In this document: piece by piece, positions 18,373 to 25,503 of the stretch
How the letters are laid out: each line of letters opens with the position of its first letter
How positions within the stretch are numbered: position 1 is the first letter of the stretch
NCBI GenBank assembly: GCA_947494995.1
Contig: CANLWY010000004.1
Location: 186,001 to 250,000 of the forward strand
Origin: an uncultured Campylobacterales bacterium
GTDB lineage: Bacteria; Campylobacterota; Campylobacteria; Campylobacterales; Arcobacteraceae
Direction of reading: 5' to 3'
Length of the DNA stretch: 64,000 bases
Position numbers and translations under genes: made by a program
Notes under the pieces: generated by a model
The model's input: only the letters and a program-made list of their open reading frames with translations
Told to the model about the DNA's origin: nothing
The model's database searches: none

Positions 18373-18432
18373 AGAAAAACTACTTCTCTTCTCACTTACT
18401 TCAAGTAAGCTCCTACGAGAAGTAGTTTTTCT
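18373..18432. repeat. large palindromic intergenic element
   Basis: A perfect 16-bp inverted repeat, AGAAAAACTACTTCTC and GAGAAGTAGTTTTTCT, encloses a second palindrome, CTTACTT-C-AAGTAAG (18395-18409). It could fold as a two-tier hairpin of 60 nt. It follows an ordinary terminator, so it is not needed for that job. It looks like a REP or MITE-type dispersed element at the edge of the accessory pocket. Only one copy is present in this window. Confidence 0.6.
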
Positions 18433-18499
18433 GCCTTGATTTATTTTGAAATCTAATCATTTAAATCACTTTTTTAATAAAAATATTATAAAATTTCCT

Positions 18500-19129
18500 A
18501 TGTCAAAAATAACAAAATCAGAAATTTTATTTGTAGAAATATTAGACTCTTTAGATATTTATTGTGAAAAAATACCAGAAACTAATAAATCTAAAACATC
18601 AGATTTTAAAGTTGGAAAAAAGAATACTAGTTATTGGGAACTAAAAGGTCTTAATGAAAATGATAATGAAAAATCTATTATTAAAAATGTAGAAAATGGA
18701 GTTCTTAAATCTTATAGTATTGATTCAAAAAGAGTAGTAAATTCTATCAAAAACTCTAAAGGACAATTGAAAAAATATTCTAATTTAGGAAATCCCTGTA
18801 TTTTAGTATTAAGTGATGATAGAGACTTTATTACAAAAGATTTATTTTTTACTGATAAAATAAAAAGTTTATTGTTAGGTAATAGACACTATCAAGAAAA
18901 TGAAAAAGGGGAATTAGTTGAAATATATAAGGAATTAAGTATGTTTACTAATAGAAAAAAGTATATTAGTGCGATTGCTATAATGTATCATGATTCTAAA
19001 GAAATTATAATTTATCATAACCCTTATACTGATATTTCTTTAGTTGGTAGTAGTATATTAGAGAAGTTTCCTAATCAGTATAAAGTTGAAAAAAATGAAA
19101 TAGGTCACTATTGGGAAAAGGTTACTTAA
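18500..19129 (+). CDS. hypothetical protein with PD-(D/E)XK nuclease-like motif
   Basis: A 209-residue accessory protein of no recognised family. Residues D35 and E47-L-K49 (SDF, then WELKG) have the spacing and setting of a PD-(D/E)XK restriction-type catalytic core, preceded by a helix with a conserved-looking Glu. I chose ATG 18500; an in-frame TTG lies at 18446 right after the palindromic element, and neither has a clear ribosome-binding site. No methyltransferase is next to it. It meets a gene remnant tail to tail. Nuclease activity is an inference. Confidence 0.5.
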   Translation: MSKITKSEILFVEILDSLDIYCEKIPETNKSKTSDFKVGKKNTSYWELKGLNENDNEKSIIKNVENGVLKSYSIDSKRVVNSIKNSKGQLKKYSNLGNPCILVLSDDRDFITKDLFFTDKIKSLLLGNRHYQENEKGELVEIYKELSMFTNRKKYISAIAIMYHDSKEIIIYHNPYTDISLVGSSILEKFPNQYKVEKNEIGHYWEKVT

Positions 19130-19277
19130 AACCTCTTCTCTAATCTATTAAATAATCCCTCCCAAGTTTTATCTTCTAAACGTTTGATAACATCATCTAT
19201 TTTTGAAGCTATATCTTTTTTTCATATGGAGTATTGATATCTTTAAGTCCTTTAAAAGAAGAGAAAAGTGTTTTAGG
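19126..19277 (-). pseudogene. frameshifted C-terminal remnant of an unknown gene
   Basis: Reading leftwards, about 18 codons (from KTLFSSF to NTPYEK) run into a homopolymer of seven T on the plus strand. One base of frame change there opens about 30 further codons (KDIASKIDDVIKRLE to NRLEKRF) and a TAA at 19126-19128. The joined peptide reads like a normal helical C terminus, and a stop codon lies at the upstream end. The 5' part of the gene is missing. Family unknown. Confidence 0.4.
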
Positions 19278-19362
19278 CTATATTATGAATCTTTCGAAAC
19301 ATTATAAATAATATAAAACTTTATCTAGCTATAATGTCTTTAGTTAAATATATGGAATACTG

Positions 19363-20175
19363 ATGCAAAAAGAACAAATTCAAAGATTAGCTTTAAAATT
19401 AACAAAAGCACAAAAAGAGAATTATCAAATAGAACCTATTTCAAGCCTTTATGAAGACTTCACTATGGAAAATGCTTATAAGGTATTGGCTGAAACCCAT
19501 AGATTAAAAGAGCGAGAAGGTCATAAAGCAGTAGGAAGGAAAATAGGTTTTACAAATCCTGCAATGTGGAAAAAGTTTGGAGTAGTAGAACCAATATGGT
19601 CGAATATGTATGATTCTACTGTTGAATATTTTGAAGATGAATCTATTTGTAATATTTCAAATATGAGTGAAGCTCGAATAGAACCTGAGATAATAATTTG
19701 TTTTGCACAAACTCCTAAAATAGATTCTTCATTAGAAGAGTTGATTACTTGTATTGATTGGATAGCTTTAGGATACGAAATAGTTCAATGTCATTACAAA
19801 GGTTGGAACTTTAAAGCAGTTGATGCAATTGCAGATTTTGCACTTCATGCAAAACTTTTAGTAGGAAAAAAGATAAAGATTGATGAAATCTTAAATCCTA
19901 TAGAAAAGTTAAAAAAGTTTGAGTTAGAGTTATATTGCAATGACAAATTACTAGAAAAAGGTTATGGATATAATGTTTTAAATTCACCTCTTGAAGCAAT
20001 AAGGCACTTACAAAAAGTTTTAAAAAGTCAAGAATTTGCTAAAGCTATTGAAAAAGGTGAGATAATTACTACAGGCACTATAACAGACGCTTTTTTGTTA
20101 AAAGAGGGTGACACATACAAATCAAAAATTTCAGGAATAAGGTTAAATGATTTAACTATTAAAGTTCTAAAATGA
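19363..20175 (+). CDS. 2-keto-4-pentenoate hydratase-like protein (FAH superfamily)
   Basis: A 270-residue member of the MhpD/HpaH branch of the fumarylacetoacetate hydrolase superfamily. Members add water to 2-hydroxy-dienoates in aromatic breakdown or act as decarboxylases, using a Mg2+ site. Conserved-looking pieces are GRKIGFTN near residue 58, the acidic metal-site run EARIEPEI near 104 and LGYEIV near 134. No catabolic partners lie beside it, so the substrate is unknown. A TATAAT box at 19330-19335 is a likely promoter. Confidence 0.8.
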   Translation: MQKEQIQRLALKLTKAQKENYQIEPISSLYEDFTMENAYKVLAETHRLKEREGHKAVGRKIGFTNPAMWKKFGVVEPIWSNMYDSTVEYFEDESICNISNMSEARIEPEIIICFAQTPKIDSSLEELITCIDWIALGYEIVQCHYKGWNFKAVDAIADFALHAKLLVGKKIKIDEILNPIEKLKKFELELYCNDKLLEKGYGYNVLNSPLEAIRHLQKVLKSQEFAKAIEKGEIITTGTITDAFLLKEGDTYKSKISGIRLNDLTIKVLK

Positions 20176-20176
20176 G

Positions 20177-20297
20177 ATGATTCTAGAATATTTATTACAA
20201 ATATTAGAAGATCGAGATATGATGAGTTTTTAGATGTATTGGATATATCGCAAAAGCAAAGGTTTTTAATCTTTAGCTTAAAATTTTTATTGGTGTA
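20177..20297 (+). pseudogene. possible small frameshifted gene
   Basis: An ATG two bases after the hydratase stop opens 18 codons (MILEYLLQILEDRDMMSF) and ends at TAG. Adding one T to the TTTTT run at that point would extend it to about 40 codons of plausible coding sequence, ending at TAG 20295-20297 just before the next gene. It may be a broken small gene, a programmed shift, or a sequencing error in a homopolymer. Confidence 0.25.
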
Positions 20298-20305
20298 GGT
20301 GAATT

Positions 20306-20917
20306 GTGAAAACAAAAGAAGTAATATTAAAATTGTTGTATGTAATATCAAGTGATAAAATTCATGTTCCTATTGATGATGCTTTATTTGCAATAATCTC
20401 TTTAAAGGGATTAAATAAGAAAATAAAGTTTATTTTAGAAGATATTAGAAAATGTGTTCTTTTAGGAAAAAATCCTATTCCTCTCTTTTACTCTTGTTTA
20501 TTATCAAAAGAAGAGTATGAAAAAGTTGTAGATACCTCTAATCTTATTGAACTAATACAAATTATTGAAAAGAAGAAGTACTTTTTCGATTCTTTTAAAT
20601 TAAAGAGAAATGAAAATGGTAAGTCTTATAAAAATGCTTATTTATTTTACTCTTCATTGAGTGAGCATATAAATAAAGGTTCCTCTATTTTTTGCATTTG
20701 TGAAAATCTAACTATCTTAAATAAAAAAGAAAAAGATGCATTAAAAAAAGATATTCAATATGGTTATAGTCTTGCAGATTCTTTATATCAAACTAGAATT
20801 AGTTTTATAACACCTTTAGATTTGATGATTATCAAATTAGCTGAACAAAATGGCAATTTATCAAAAGCACTTGCTGAATTATCAAATATATATAAAGATA
20901 TTGAATCTCAAAAATAG
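20306..20917 (+). CDS. soluble protein resembling a GspF cytoplasmic domain
   Basis: A 203-residue protein starting at GTG 20306. Residues about 115-200 have the hydrophobic pattern of the type II secretion F domain: SLSEHINKGSSIFCICENL, then SLADSLYQ, then LMIIKLAEQNGNLSKALAEL. The last resembles the usual GE-x-G-x-L-x-x-A-L helix. Unlike GspF it has no membrane segments. It may be a decayed or repurposed platform protein. The resemblance is by eye, and an unrelated helical protein is possible. Confidence 0.5.
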   Translation: MKTKEVILKLLYVISSDKIHVPIDDALFAIISLKGLNKKIKFILEDIRKCVLLGKNPIPLFYSCLLSKEEYEKVVDTSNLIELIQIIEKKKYFFDSFKLKRNENGKSYKNAYLFYSSLSEHINKGSSIFCICENLTILNKKEKDALKKDIQYGYSLADSLYQTRISFITPLDLMIIKLAEQNGNLSKALAELSNIYKDIESQK

Positions 20918-20918
20918 A

Positions 20919-21275
20919 TTAATGGTTATAAATAAGTTCATTTAATAATATACATTCTTTATCTATATTAAACTCTTTTGATTTCCTTCTTTCTTCACAT
21001 TTTTCAAAGGCAATAAAGTCTGCACGTTCTTGGGTTTTATGTCCATATGAAAAACCATAAACATATACATTTTTATCATCAATAACAGCAGCAAATGCTT
21101 TGTGAGCATCTAGTGAAGTCTTAAGAGTATTTAATCTATCTATTACAGCAGGTTCTTTTAATAGATTTATTATATCTTGTTCTATGCCATTAACTTTATT
21201 GGGCTTTGAATATATTAAAAAAATAGTAAAAATATTTGCCATAATAAATGCAAAGACAAGGAGTATTTTGGACAT
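20919..21275 (-). CDS. hypothetical exported or membrane-anchored protein
   Basis: A 118-residue protein with an N-terminal membrane segment (about 4-23) and a small periplasmic domain. The domain has AFAAVIDDKNVYVYGFSYG, then ADFIAFEKCEERRK and a second Cys in KECILL. The Cys pair and the helix after it are reminiscent of DUF4189-type domains. That is weak. It ends one base from the convergent gene. No function can be assigned. Confidence 0.6.
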   Translation of the reverse strand: MSKILLVFAFIMANIFTIFLIYSKPNKVNGIEQDIINLLKEPAVIDRLNTLKTSLDAHKAFAAVIDDKNVYVYGFSYGHKTQERADFIAFEKCEERRKSKEFNIDKECILLNELIYNH

Positions 21276-21376
21276 TAAAAACCTTTTGATTTAAGTAAAA
21301 AGAATTATATAGTTAAATTAATAAATATTTATTTAGATTATAAAATAAGATGCTTTTGAGTACAAACTCTGGAAAC

Positions 21377-21485
21377 TATTTAAAGCCGTGGAGCGAATAC
21401 GGCTTTAAATATAAAAAAGGGACGATTAGTTAAATAAACTGCAAAAAAACTAATCATCGACATATAAGTCCAATCGTTGAATGGG
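21377..21485. other. structured intergenic region, possible non-coding RNA
   Basis: This lies in a 339-base gap. A 13-bp perfect stem, TATTTAAAGCCGT and ACGGCTTTAAATA (21377-21389/21399-21411), with a 9-base loop is followed by GATTAGTT/AACTAATC (21424-21431/21448-21455) and GGAC/GTCC (21420-21423/21468-21471). ACGATT at 21422 can alternatively pair with AATCGT at 21472. No T-tract follows the first hairpin on either strand, so it is not an ordinary terminator. The rest of the gap is AT-rich and carries the probable promoter of the Nudix gene. Confidence 0.4.
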
Positions 21486-21614
21486 AAACTTAATTATAAT
21501 ATGAGCATATGACAAATAGATGATATTTTAAAAAAAAGTTAAAATTTTTTTAAAAGAATTTTTGATAGATTTTTTAGTTATAATATTGAAGATATAAAAA
21601 AATGAAAAGAAAAT

Positions 21615-22268
21615 ATGAATAGAAAAAACTTTAAAAAATTTATAAAAAATCTACCCTTAGATGTTGATGTTATGGGAAGAGATAGATATTTTAATTCTGC
21701 TGTATTGATTCCTTTAGTTAAGATAAACAAAGAATATTATTTATTGTTTCAAAAAAGAGCTGCACATATAAGACAAGGGGGAGATATTTGTTTCCCTGGA
21801 GGTGGATATGAAGAAGAGGATACCTCTTTTGAAGAAACAGCATTAAGAGAGACAAAAGAAGAGTTAGGAATAAAAAAGAAACATATCAAAGTTTTAGGAC
21901 AACTTGATACATATGTAGCACCTATTGGAGCAGTTATTGAACCTTTTGTTGCACGTGTAAAGAAAAAAGCTGTAGATAATATGAAGATAGATAAAAATGA
22001 GGTAGAAAAGACTATTCTTATTCCAATGAAATTTTTTAAAGAGAATCCTCCTACTGAATACACTTTAAAATATGAAGTTCATCCTTTTTCAATAAATGAA
22101 AAAGGGGAAAAAGAGGTACATTTTCCTGTTGAAGAGCTTGGACTTCCTGAGGGATATAGAAAACCATGGGGACATAAACGTCATAAAGTTTGGGTTTATA
22201 AGTATGAAAATGAGGTTATTTGGGGACTTACTGCTGTTATTATAAATGACTTATTAAAGAAGTATTAG
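21615..22268 (+). CDS. Nudix hydrolase, CoA pyrophosphatase type (NudL-like)
   Basis: A 217-residue Nudix protein. The UPF0035-type signature LLFQKRAAHIRQGGDICFPG at about 43-62 leads into the Nudix box with REx2EExG at 78-85. This combination marks the CoA/acyl-CoA pyrophosphatase group, which cleaves CoA to phosphopantetheine and 3',5'-ADP. The acidic metal-binding helix is intact. A TATAAT lies about 30 bases upstream. It stands alone; the substrate is inferred only from the signature. Confidence 0.85.
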   Translation: MNRKNFKKFIKNLPLDVDVMGRDRYFNSAVLIPLVKINKEYYLLFQKRAAHIRQGGDICFPGGGYEEEDTSFEETALRETKEELGIKKKHIKVLGQLDTYVAPIGAVIEPFVARVKKKAVDNMKIDKNEVEKTILIPMKFFKENPPTEYTLKYEVHPFSINEKGEKEVHFPVEELGLPEGYRKPWGHKRHKVWVYKYENEVIWGLTAVIINDLLKKY

Positions 22269-22298
22269 AATAAAGTAGGAAAGTTTAAAGGAAAGTAA

Positions 22299-22640
22299 TT
22301 AAATAGTCATTACTGACCATTTATTACTTTTAAGTGCTTTTGTTAACAGTTCTCCTGTATGCTCAATTTTTATATTTAGTTTTTCAAGTTTTTTTACTGC
22401 TTTATACTCTTCAACACAAACGATACAAGCACTCATTTTAACTCCAGTTTCTTGAATTTCTAAAAGCTTCTGCTGAATCTTTTTATTCTTTTTTGCAAGT
22501 TTTATTGACGGTCCCCAAAGCATAAGATGGGCTTTACTCCAATATTCTCTTTCTAAAATAACAGAAGAATAAAGAAGAGGAAATTTATTTGCAACTTCTA
22601 TATCACCATTTGACCAAACTATAAGTAAATTTTTTTTCAT
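22299..22640 (-). CDS. DsrE-family protein
   Basis: A 113-residue cytoplasmic protein with a DsrE/YchN-like alpha/beta pattern: LLIVWSNGDIEVANKF at the N terminus, LMLWGPS near residue 39 and a segment with two cysteines in SACIVCVEE near 71-79. Family members bind or relay sulfur or act in oligomeric complexes. Which type this is cannot be told. It faces the divergent DoxX gene across 68 bases. Confidence 0.7.
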   Translation of the reverse strand: MKKNLLIVWSNGDIEVANKFPLLYSSVILEREYWSKAHLMLWGPSIKLAKKNKKIQQKLLEIQETGVKMSACIVCVEEYKAVKKLEKLNIKIEHTGELLTKALKSNKWSVMTI

Positions 22641-22708
22641 ATGAAATCCTTAACAAAGAGTAAATATTAGCTTAATATAATATCACAATAAGTTTAAAGG
22701 ATTTTATT

Positions 22709-23140
22709 ATGACAACAAAGATTTACAATGAAGTATGCGGTTTGTTTGATAATACTAAATCATTTTTTTTACTTCTTTCAAGATTAGTTTTATCCTATGG
22801 CTTTTATGAACCTGCAATGATGAAATGGAATAATATAGGAAATGTTTCCACTTGGTTTAGTTCAATTGGAATTCCTTTTCCAACTTTAAATGCCTATCTT
22901 GCTGCCACAACAGAACTTTTAGGGGTGGCTCTTATAGCAATTGGATTTTTAACAAGACTGATTTCTATACCTTTAATGGTTATTATGATAGTTGCAATTT
23001 TTACTGTTCATATTGGAAATGGTTTTAGTGCAGGAGATAATGGTTTTGAGATACCTTTATATTATCTTCTTTTTTTAGGATTGTTTATGTCTCATGGAGC
23101 TGGAAAGTTTTCTGTGGATAATTTAGTATTTAAAAAATAG
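22709..23140 (+). CDS. DoxX-family membrane protein
   Basis: A 143-residue protein with four membrane helices and the DoxX layout: LLSRLVLSYGFYEPAMMKW, then AATTELLGVALIAIGFLTR, then a third and fourth helix around a glycine-rich loop. DoxX proteins associate with thiol or sulfur oxidation and redox stress in several bacteria. It is followed after nine bases by an FMN oxidoreductase, suggesting a joint redox role. A TATAAT at 22676-22681 and AAAGGA before the ATG mark a likely promoter and ribosome-binding site. Confidence 0.85.
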   Translation: MTTKIYNEVCGLFDNTKSFFLLLSRLVLSYGFYEPAMMKWNNIGNVSTWFSSIGIPFPTLNAYLAATTELLGVALIAIGFLTRLISIPLMVIMIVAIFTVHIGNGFSAGDNGFEIPLYYLLFLGLFMSHGAGKFSVDNLVFKK

Positions 23141-23149
23141 GAATTAATC

Positions 23150-24835
23150 ATGAATGAACTAGCTAATTTTGGTTCATCACTTTTTTTATATGATTGGAGC
23201 CTTGTATTTAAAGGCTTCTTTATTTTTTTTGTGATTCTTTCCTTTATGATATTTGTATATGATAGGTTTATACAAAGAAAGAACCAATTACTAAAAAACT
23301 ATCCACTAATAGGACGCCTTAGATACTTTTTTTATATGTTGAGAGACCCTATGCGACAATATTTTGGAGATGAAGATTATTTTGATTCATACGAAAAAAT
23401 AGATTGGATAAACAGGGCAAGTAAGCTAAAGAAAACTTTTTATAGTTTTTCTCCTTCAAAACCTTATGATAAAAATAGGGTATTGTTTAAGCACTCTAAT
23501 CATGTTTTAAATGAGTATGAAGTTGAAGAGGAGTTTGTTCTAAGCTTTGGAGAAAATAGAAAAATACCTTTTACTACAAAGAGTTTAATAGGAAGAAGTG
23601 CTATGAGTGATGGAGCTATATCTCCAGAAGGTACACAAGCTTTTTCCAAAGCCTCTTTTCATGCAGGTTTCCCTATAAATACTGGTGAAGGATCATTAAC
23701 ATCAAATTATCTTACAACTCACAAGTATAGTAAAGAAAGAGAGTATTTCGAAGTACTAGAGGGGACTTTCTTTGCAAAAACAGTTTTTAAAATATTTAAT
23801 TTTTTATTTAATAAAAGAGTTGCGAAACAGCTTTATTCAGATATGGTTTTGCAAAGAGATGATTTTGAATCATTTAATTTTGATAAAAAGAACATACTTT
23901 TTTATAGGGTTAATTGGAAAACACCTTTTGAAAAATTTCCTAAAATAATACCTGAAGATCTTCCTGATATAGTTTTTCAAATAGGAAGTGGTCTTTATGG
24001 AGTAAAACATAAAGATGGTACTTTTGACGAGCAAAGATACCAAAAAGTTATGAGTTTTTGTAAAATGACAGAAATAAAGATATCTCAAGGTGCAAAACAA
24101 ACAGGAGGAAAACTTCCAGGTCATAAGGTAACACCATCAGTAGCTTACTATAGGGGAGTTGAAGCATACAAGGATTTGATCTCTCCAAATAGATTTCCTT
24201 ATGCTGATACAATTAGAGAACTTTTTGATTTTGTAGGAAAGTTACAGGAATTATCTGATAAACCAGTTGGAATAAAGATTGTAATTTCCTCAAAACAAAG
24301 ATTTGAAGAGTATTCTCAAGAGTTATTAAATTCAATTGAAAACTCTTTGCCTTATCCAGATTTTCTAACAATTGATGGTGGAGATGGAGGAAGTGGAGCT
24401 GCTCCCTTGGAGATGATGAGAAGAATAGGACTTCCTATTCGTGATTCCCTTGATATAGTTATAAAAGATTTAGAAGAAAAAGGTATTAGAAACAAAGTAA
24501 AAATAGTTGCAAGTGAGAAGGTTTTAACTCCTGATGATGTGGTAGAACTATTTATTTATGGAGCAGATTTTATTAATATTGCACGAGGTTTTATGATAAG
24601 TGCAGGGTGTATTAGAGCAAGACATTGTTCTGGAACACAAGGATTTGATTGTCCTGTTGGTCTTGCAACAATGAATTTAGAAAAAAGAAGTAAATATTTA
24701 GTTGAGCAAAAAGCAAGGACAATTGCAAACTATCACAATCAGCTTATATCTGGTATAATAGGGCTTCTTGCCGTTATGGGTAAAAAATCGATTATCGAAC
24801 TCGGCAAAGATGATTTAGAAGATAGGAATAAATGA
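23150..24835 (+). CDS. FMN-binding glutamate-synthase-family oxidoreductase, membrane-anchored
   Basis: A 561-residue protein with an N-terminal membrane helix (about 20-40) and a GltB-type FMN/Fe-S domain. Visible landmarks are the GDGGSGAAPLEM phosphate-binding stretch, and the cysteine cluster CIRARHC...CPVGLAT that would hold a 3Fe-4S centre in glutamate synthases. It lacks the amidotransferase domain of true GltB, so it does not make glutamate alone. The membrane anchor and the DoxX neighbour hint at electron transfer at the membrane. Substrate unknown. Confidence 0.85.
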   Translation: MNELANFGSSLFLYDWSLVFKGFFIFFVILSFMIFVYDRFIQRKNQLLKNYPLIGRLRYFFYMLRDPMRQYFGDEDYFDSYEKIDWINRASKLKKTFYSFSPSKPYDKNRVLFKHSNHVLNEYEVEEEFVLSFGENRKIPFTTKSLIGRSAMSDGAISPEGTQAFSKASFHAGFPINTGEGSLTSNYLTTHKYSKEREYFEVLEGTFFAKTVFKIFNFLFNKRVAKQLYSDMVLQRDDFESFNFDKKNILFYRVNWKTPFEKFPKIIPEDLPDIVFQIGSGLYGVKHKDGTFDEQRYQKVMSFCKMTEIKISQGAKQTGGKLPGHKVTPSVAYYRGVEAYKDLISPNRFPYADTIRELFDFVGKLQELSDKPVGIKIVISSKQRFEEYSQELLNSIENSLPYPDFLTIDGGDGGSGAAPLEMMRRIGLPIRDSLDIVIKDLEEKGIRNKVKIVASEKVLTPDDVVELFIYGADFINIARGFMISAGCIRARHCSGTQGFDCPVGLATMNLEKRSKYLVEQKARTIANYHNQLISGIIGLLAVMGKKSIIELGKDDLEDRNK

Positions 24836-25446
24836 ATAGTATATTATTAGATGAGCAAGAGATATTCCCTTCAAAAGTAGTATGCATTGGAAGGAATTAT
24901 TCAGAACATATAGCAGAGCTTAATAATGAGACTCCTGATGAACCAGTTTTCTTTTTTAAACCAAACTCTTCAATTAGTGATATTTTAACTTTTCCAAAAG
25001 GAAATAGTTCTTGTCATTATGAAGCTGAAATATCTTTTATTATAGAAGAGAATAAAATCTCTGCTGTTGGCTTCGGGCTTGACTTAACATTAAGAGAAGT
25101 TCAAAGTAAGTTAAAAGAAAAGGGCTTACCTTGGGAAAGAGCAAAATGCTTTAATGGTTCAGCAGTCTTTTCAAAGTTTGTAAGTTTTAGTGATGATATA
25201 TCAAAGTTAGAAGTTGAACTTTTAATCAACGGAGAATTAAAACAAAAAGGTGGAGTTGAACTTATGATTAACAAGCCAAAAGAGATTATTGATAACTTAT
25301 TAGGTTTTTCTTCTTTTGAAGATGGAGATATTCTTATGACAGGGACACCTAAAGGTGTTGGCGAATTTAAAACAGGTGATACTTTTATTGGTAAGATACT
25401 ATATAACAACAATCTATTATTAGAAAAAAGGTTTGAAGTACACTAG
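24832..25446 (+). CDS. fumarylacetoacetate hydrolase family protein
   Basis: A 204-residue member of the compact FAHD1-like branch: VVCIGRNYSEHIAELNNE near the N terminus, a metal-site Glu pair in HYEAEISFII, GSAVFSKFV, and GDILMTGTPKGVGE near the C terminus. Members are oxaloacetate decarboxylases, acylpyruvate hydrolases or isomerases. It overlaps the FMN oxidoreductase by four bases, so the three-gene DoxX, oxidoreductase and FAH unit is an operon. It is the second FAH-superfamily gene in the window, from a different branch. Confidence 0.85.
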   Translation: MNSILLDEQEIFPSKVVCIGRNYSEHIAELNNETPDEPVFFFKPNSSISDILTFPKGNSSCHYEAEISFIIEENKISAVGFGLDLTLREVQSKLKEKGLPWERAKCFNGSAVFSKFVSFSDDISKLEVELLINGELKQKGGVELMINKPKEIIDNLLGFSSFEDGDILMTGTPKGVGEFKTGDTFIGKILYNNNLLLEKRFEVH

Positions 25447-25454
25447 CTTTTAAG

Positions 25455-25500
25455 ATACTCTTGGATAATATATATATATTTATATTATCTTAGAGAGTAT
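25455..25500 (+). promoter_or_regulatory. hairpin covering the ribosome-binding site of the hybrid kinase
   Basis: Two stacked stems: ATACTCT/AGAGTAT (25455-25461/25494-25500) and GATAATATA/TATATTATC (25464-25472/25481-25489) with a small internal loop. The only Shine-Dalgarno-like sequence before the kinase ATG (GAGAG, 25493-25497) lies in the outer stem. It may terminate the upstream operon, reduce translation of the kinase, or both. No T-tract follows. Confidence 0.5.
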
Positions 25501-25503
25501 TAA

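Noticed and set aside
21419-21485. tRNA-like or known riboswitch at 21419-21485
   Set aside because: No acceptor-stem closure, no T-loop GTTCRA and no CCA; no riboswitch core motif recognised. Kept only as an unassigned structured region.
21503-21513. CATATGACAA as a further Crp/Fnr-like site before the Nudix gene
   Set aside because: Only one half-site fits; the left half GAG does not match TTRAY, and CATATG is common in AT-rich DNA.
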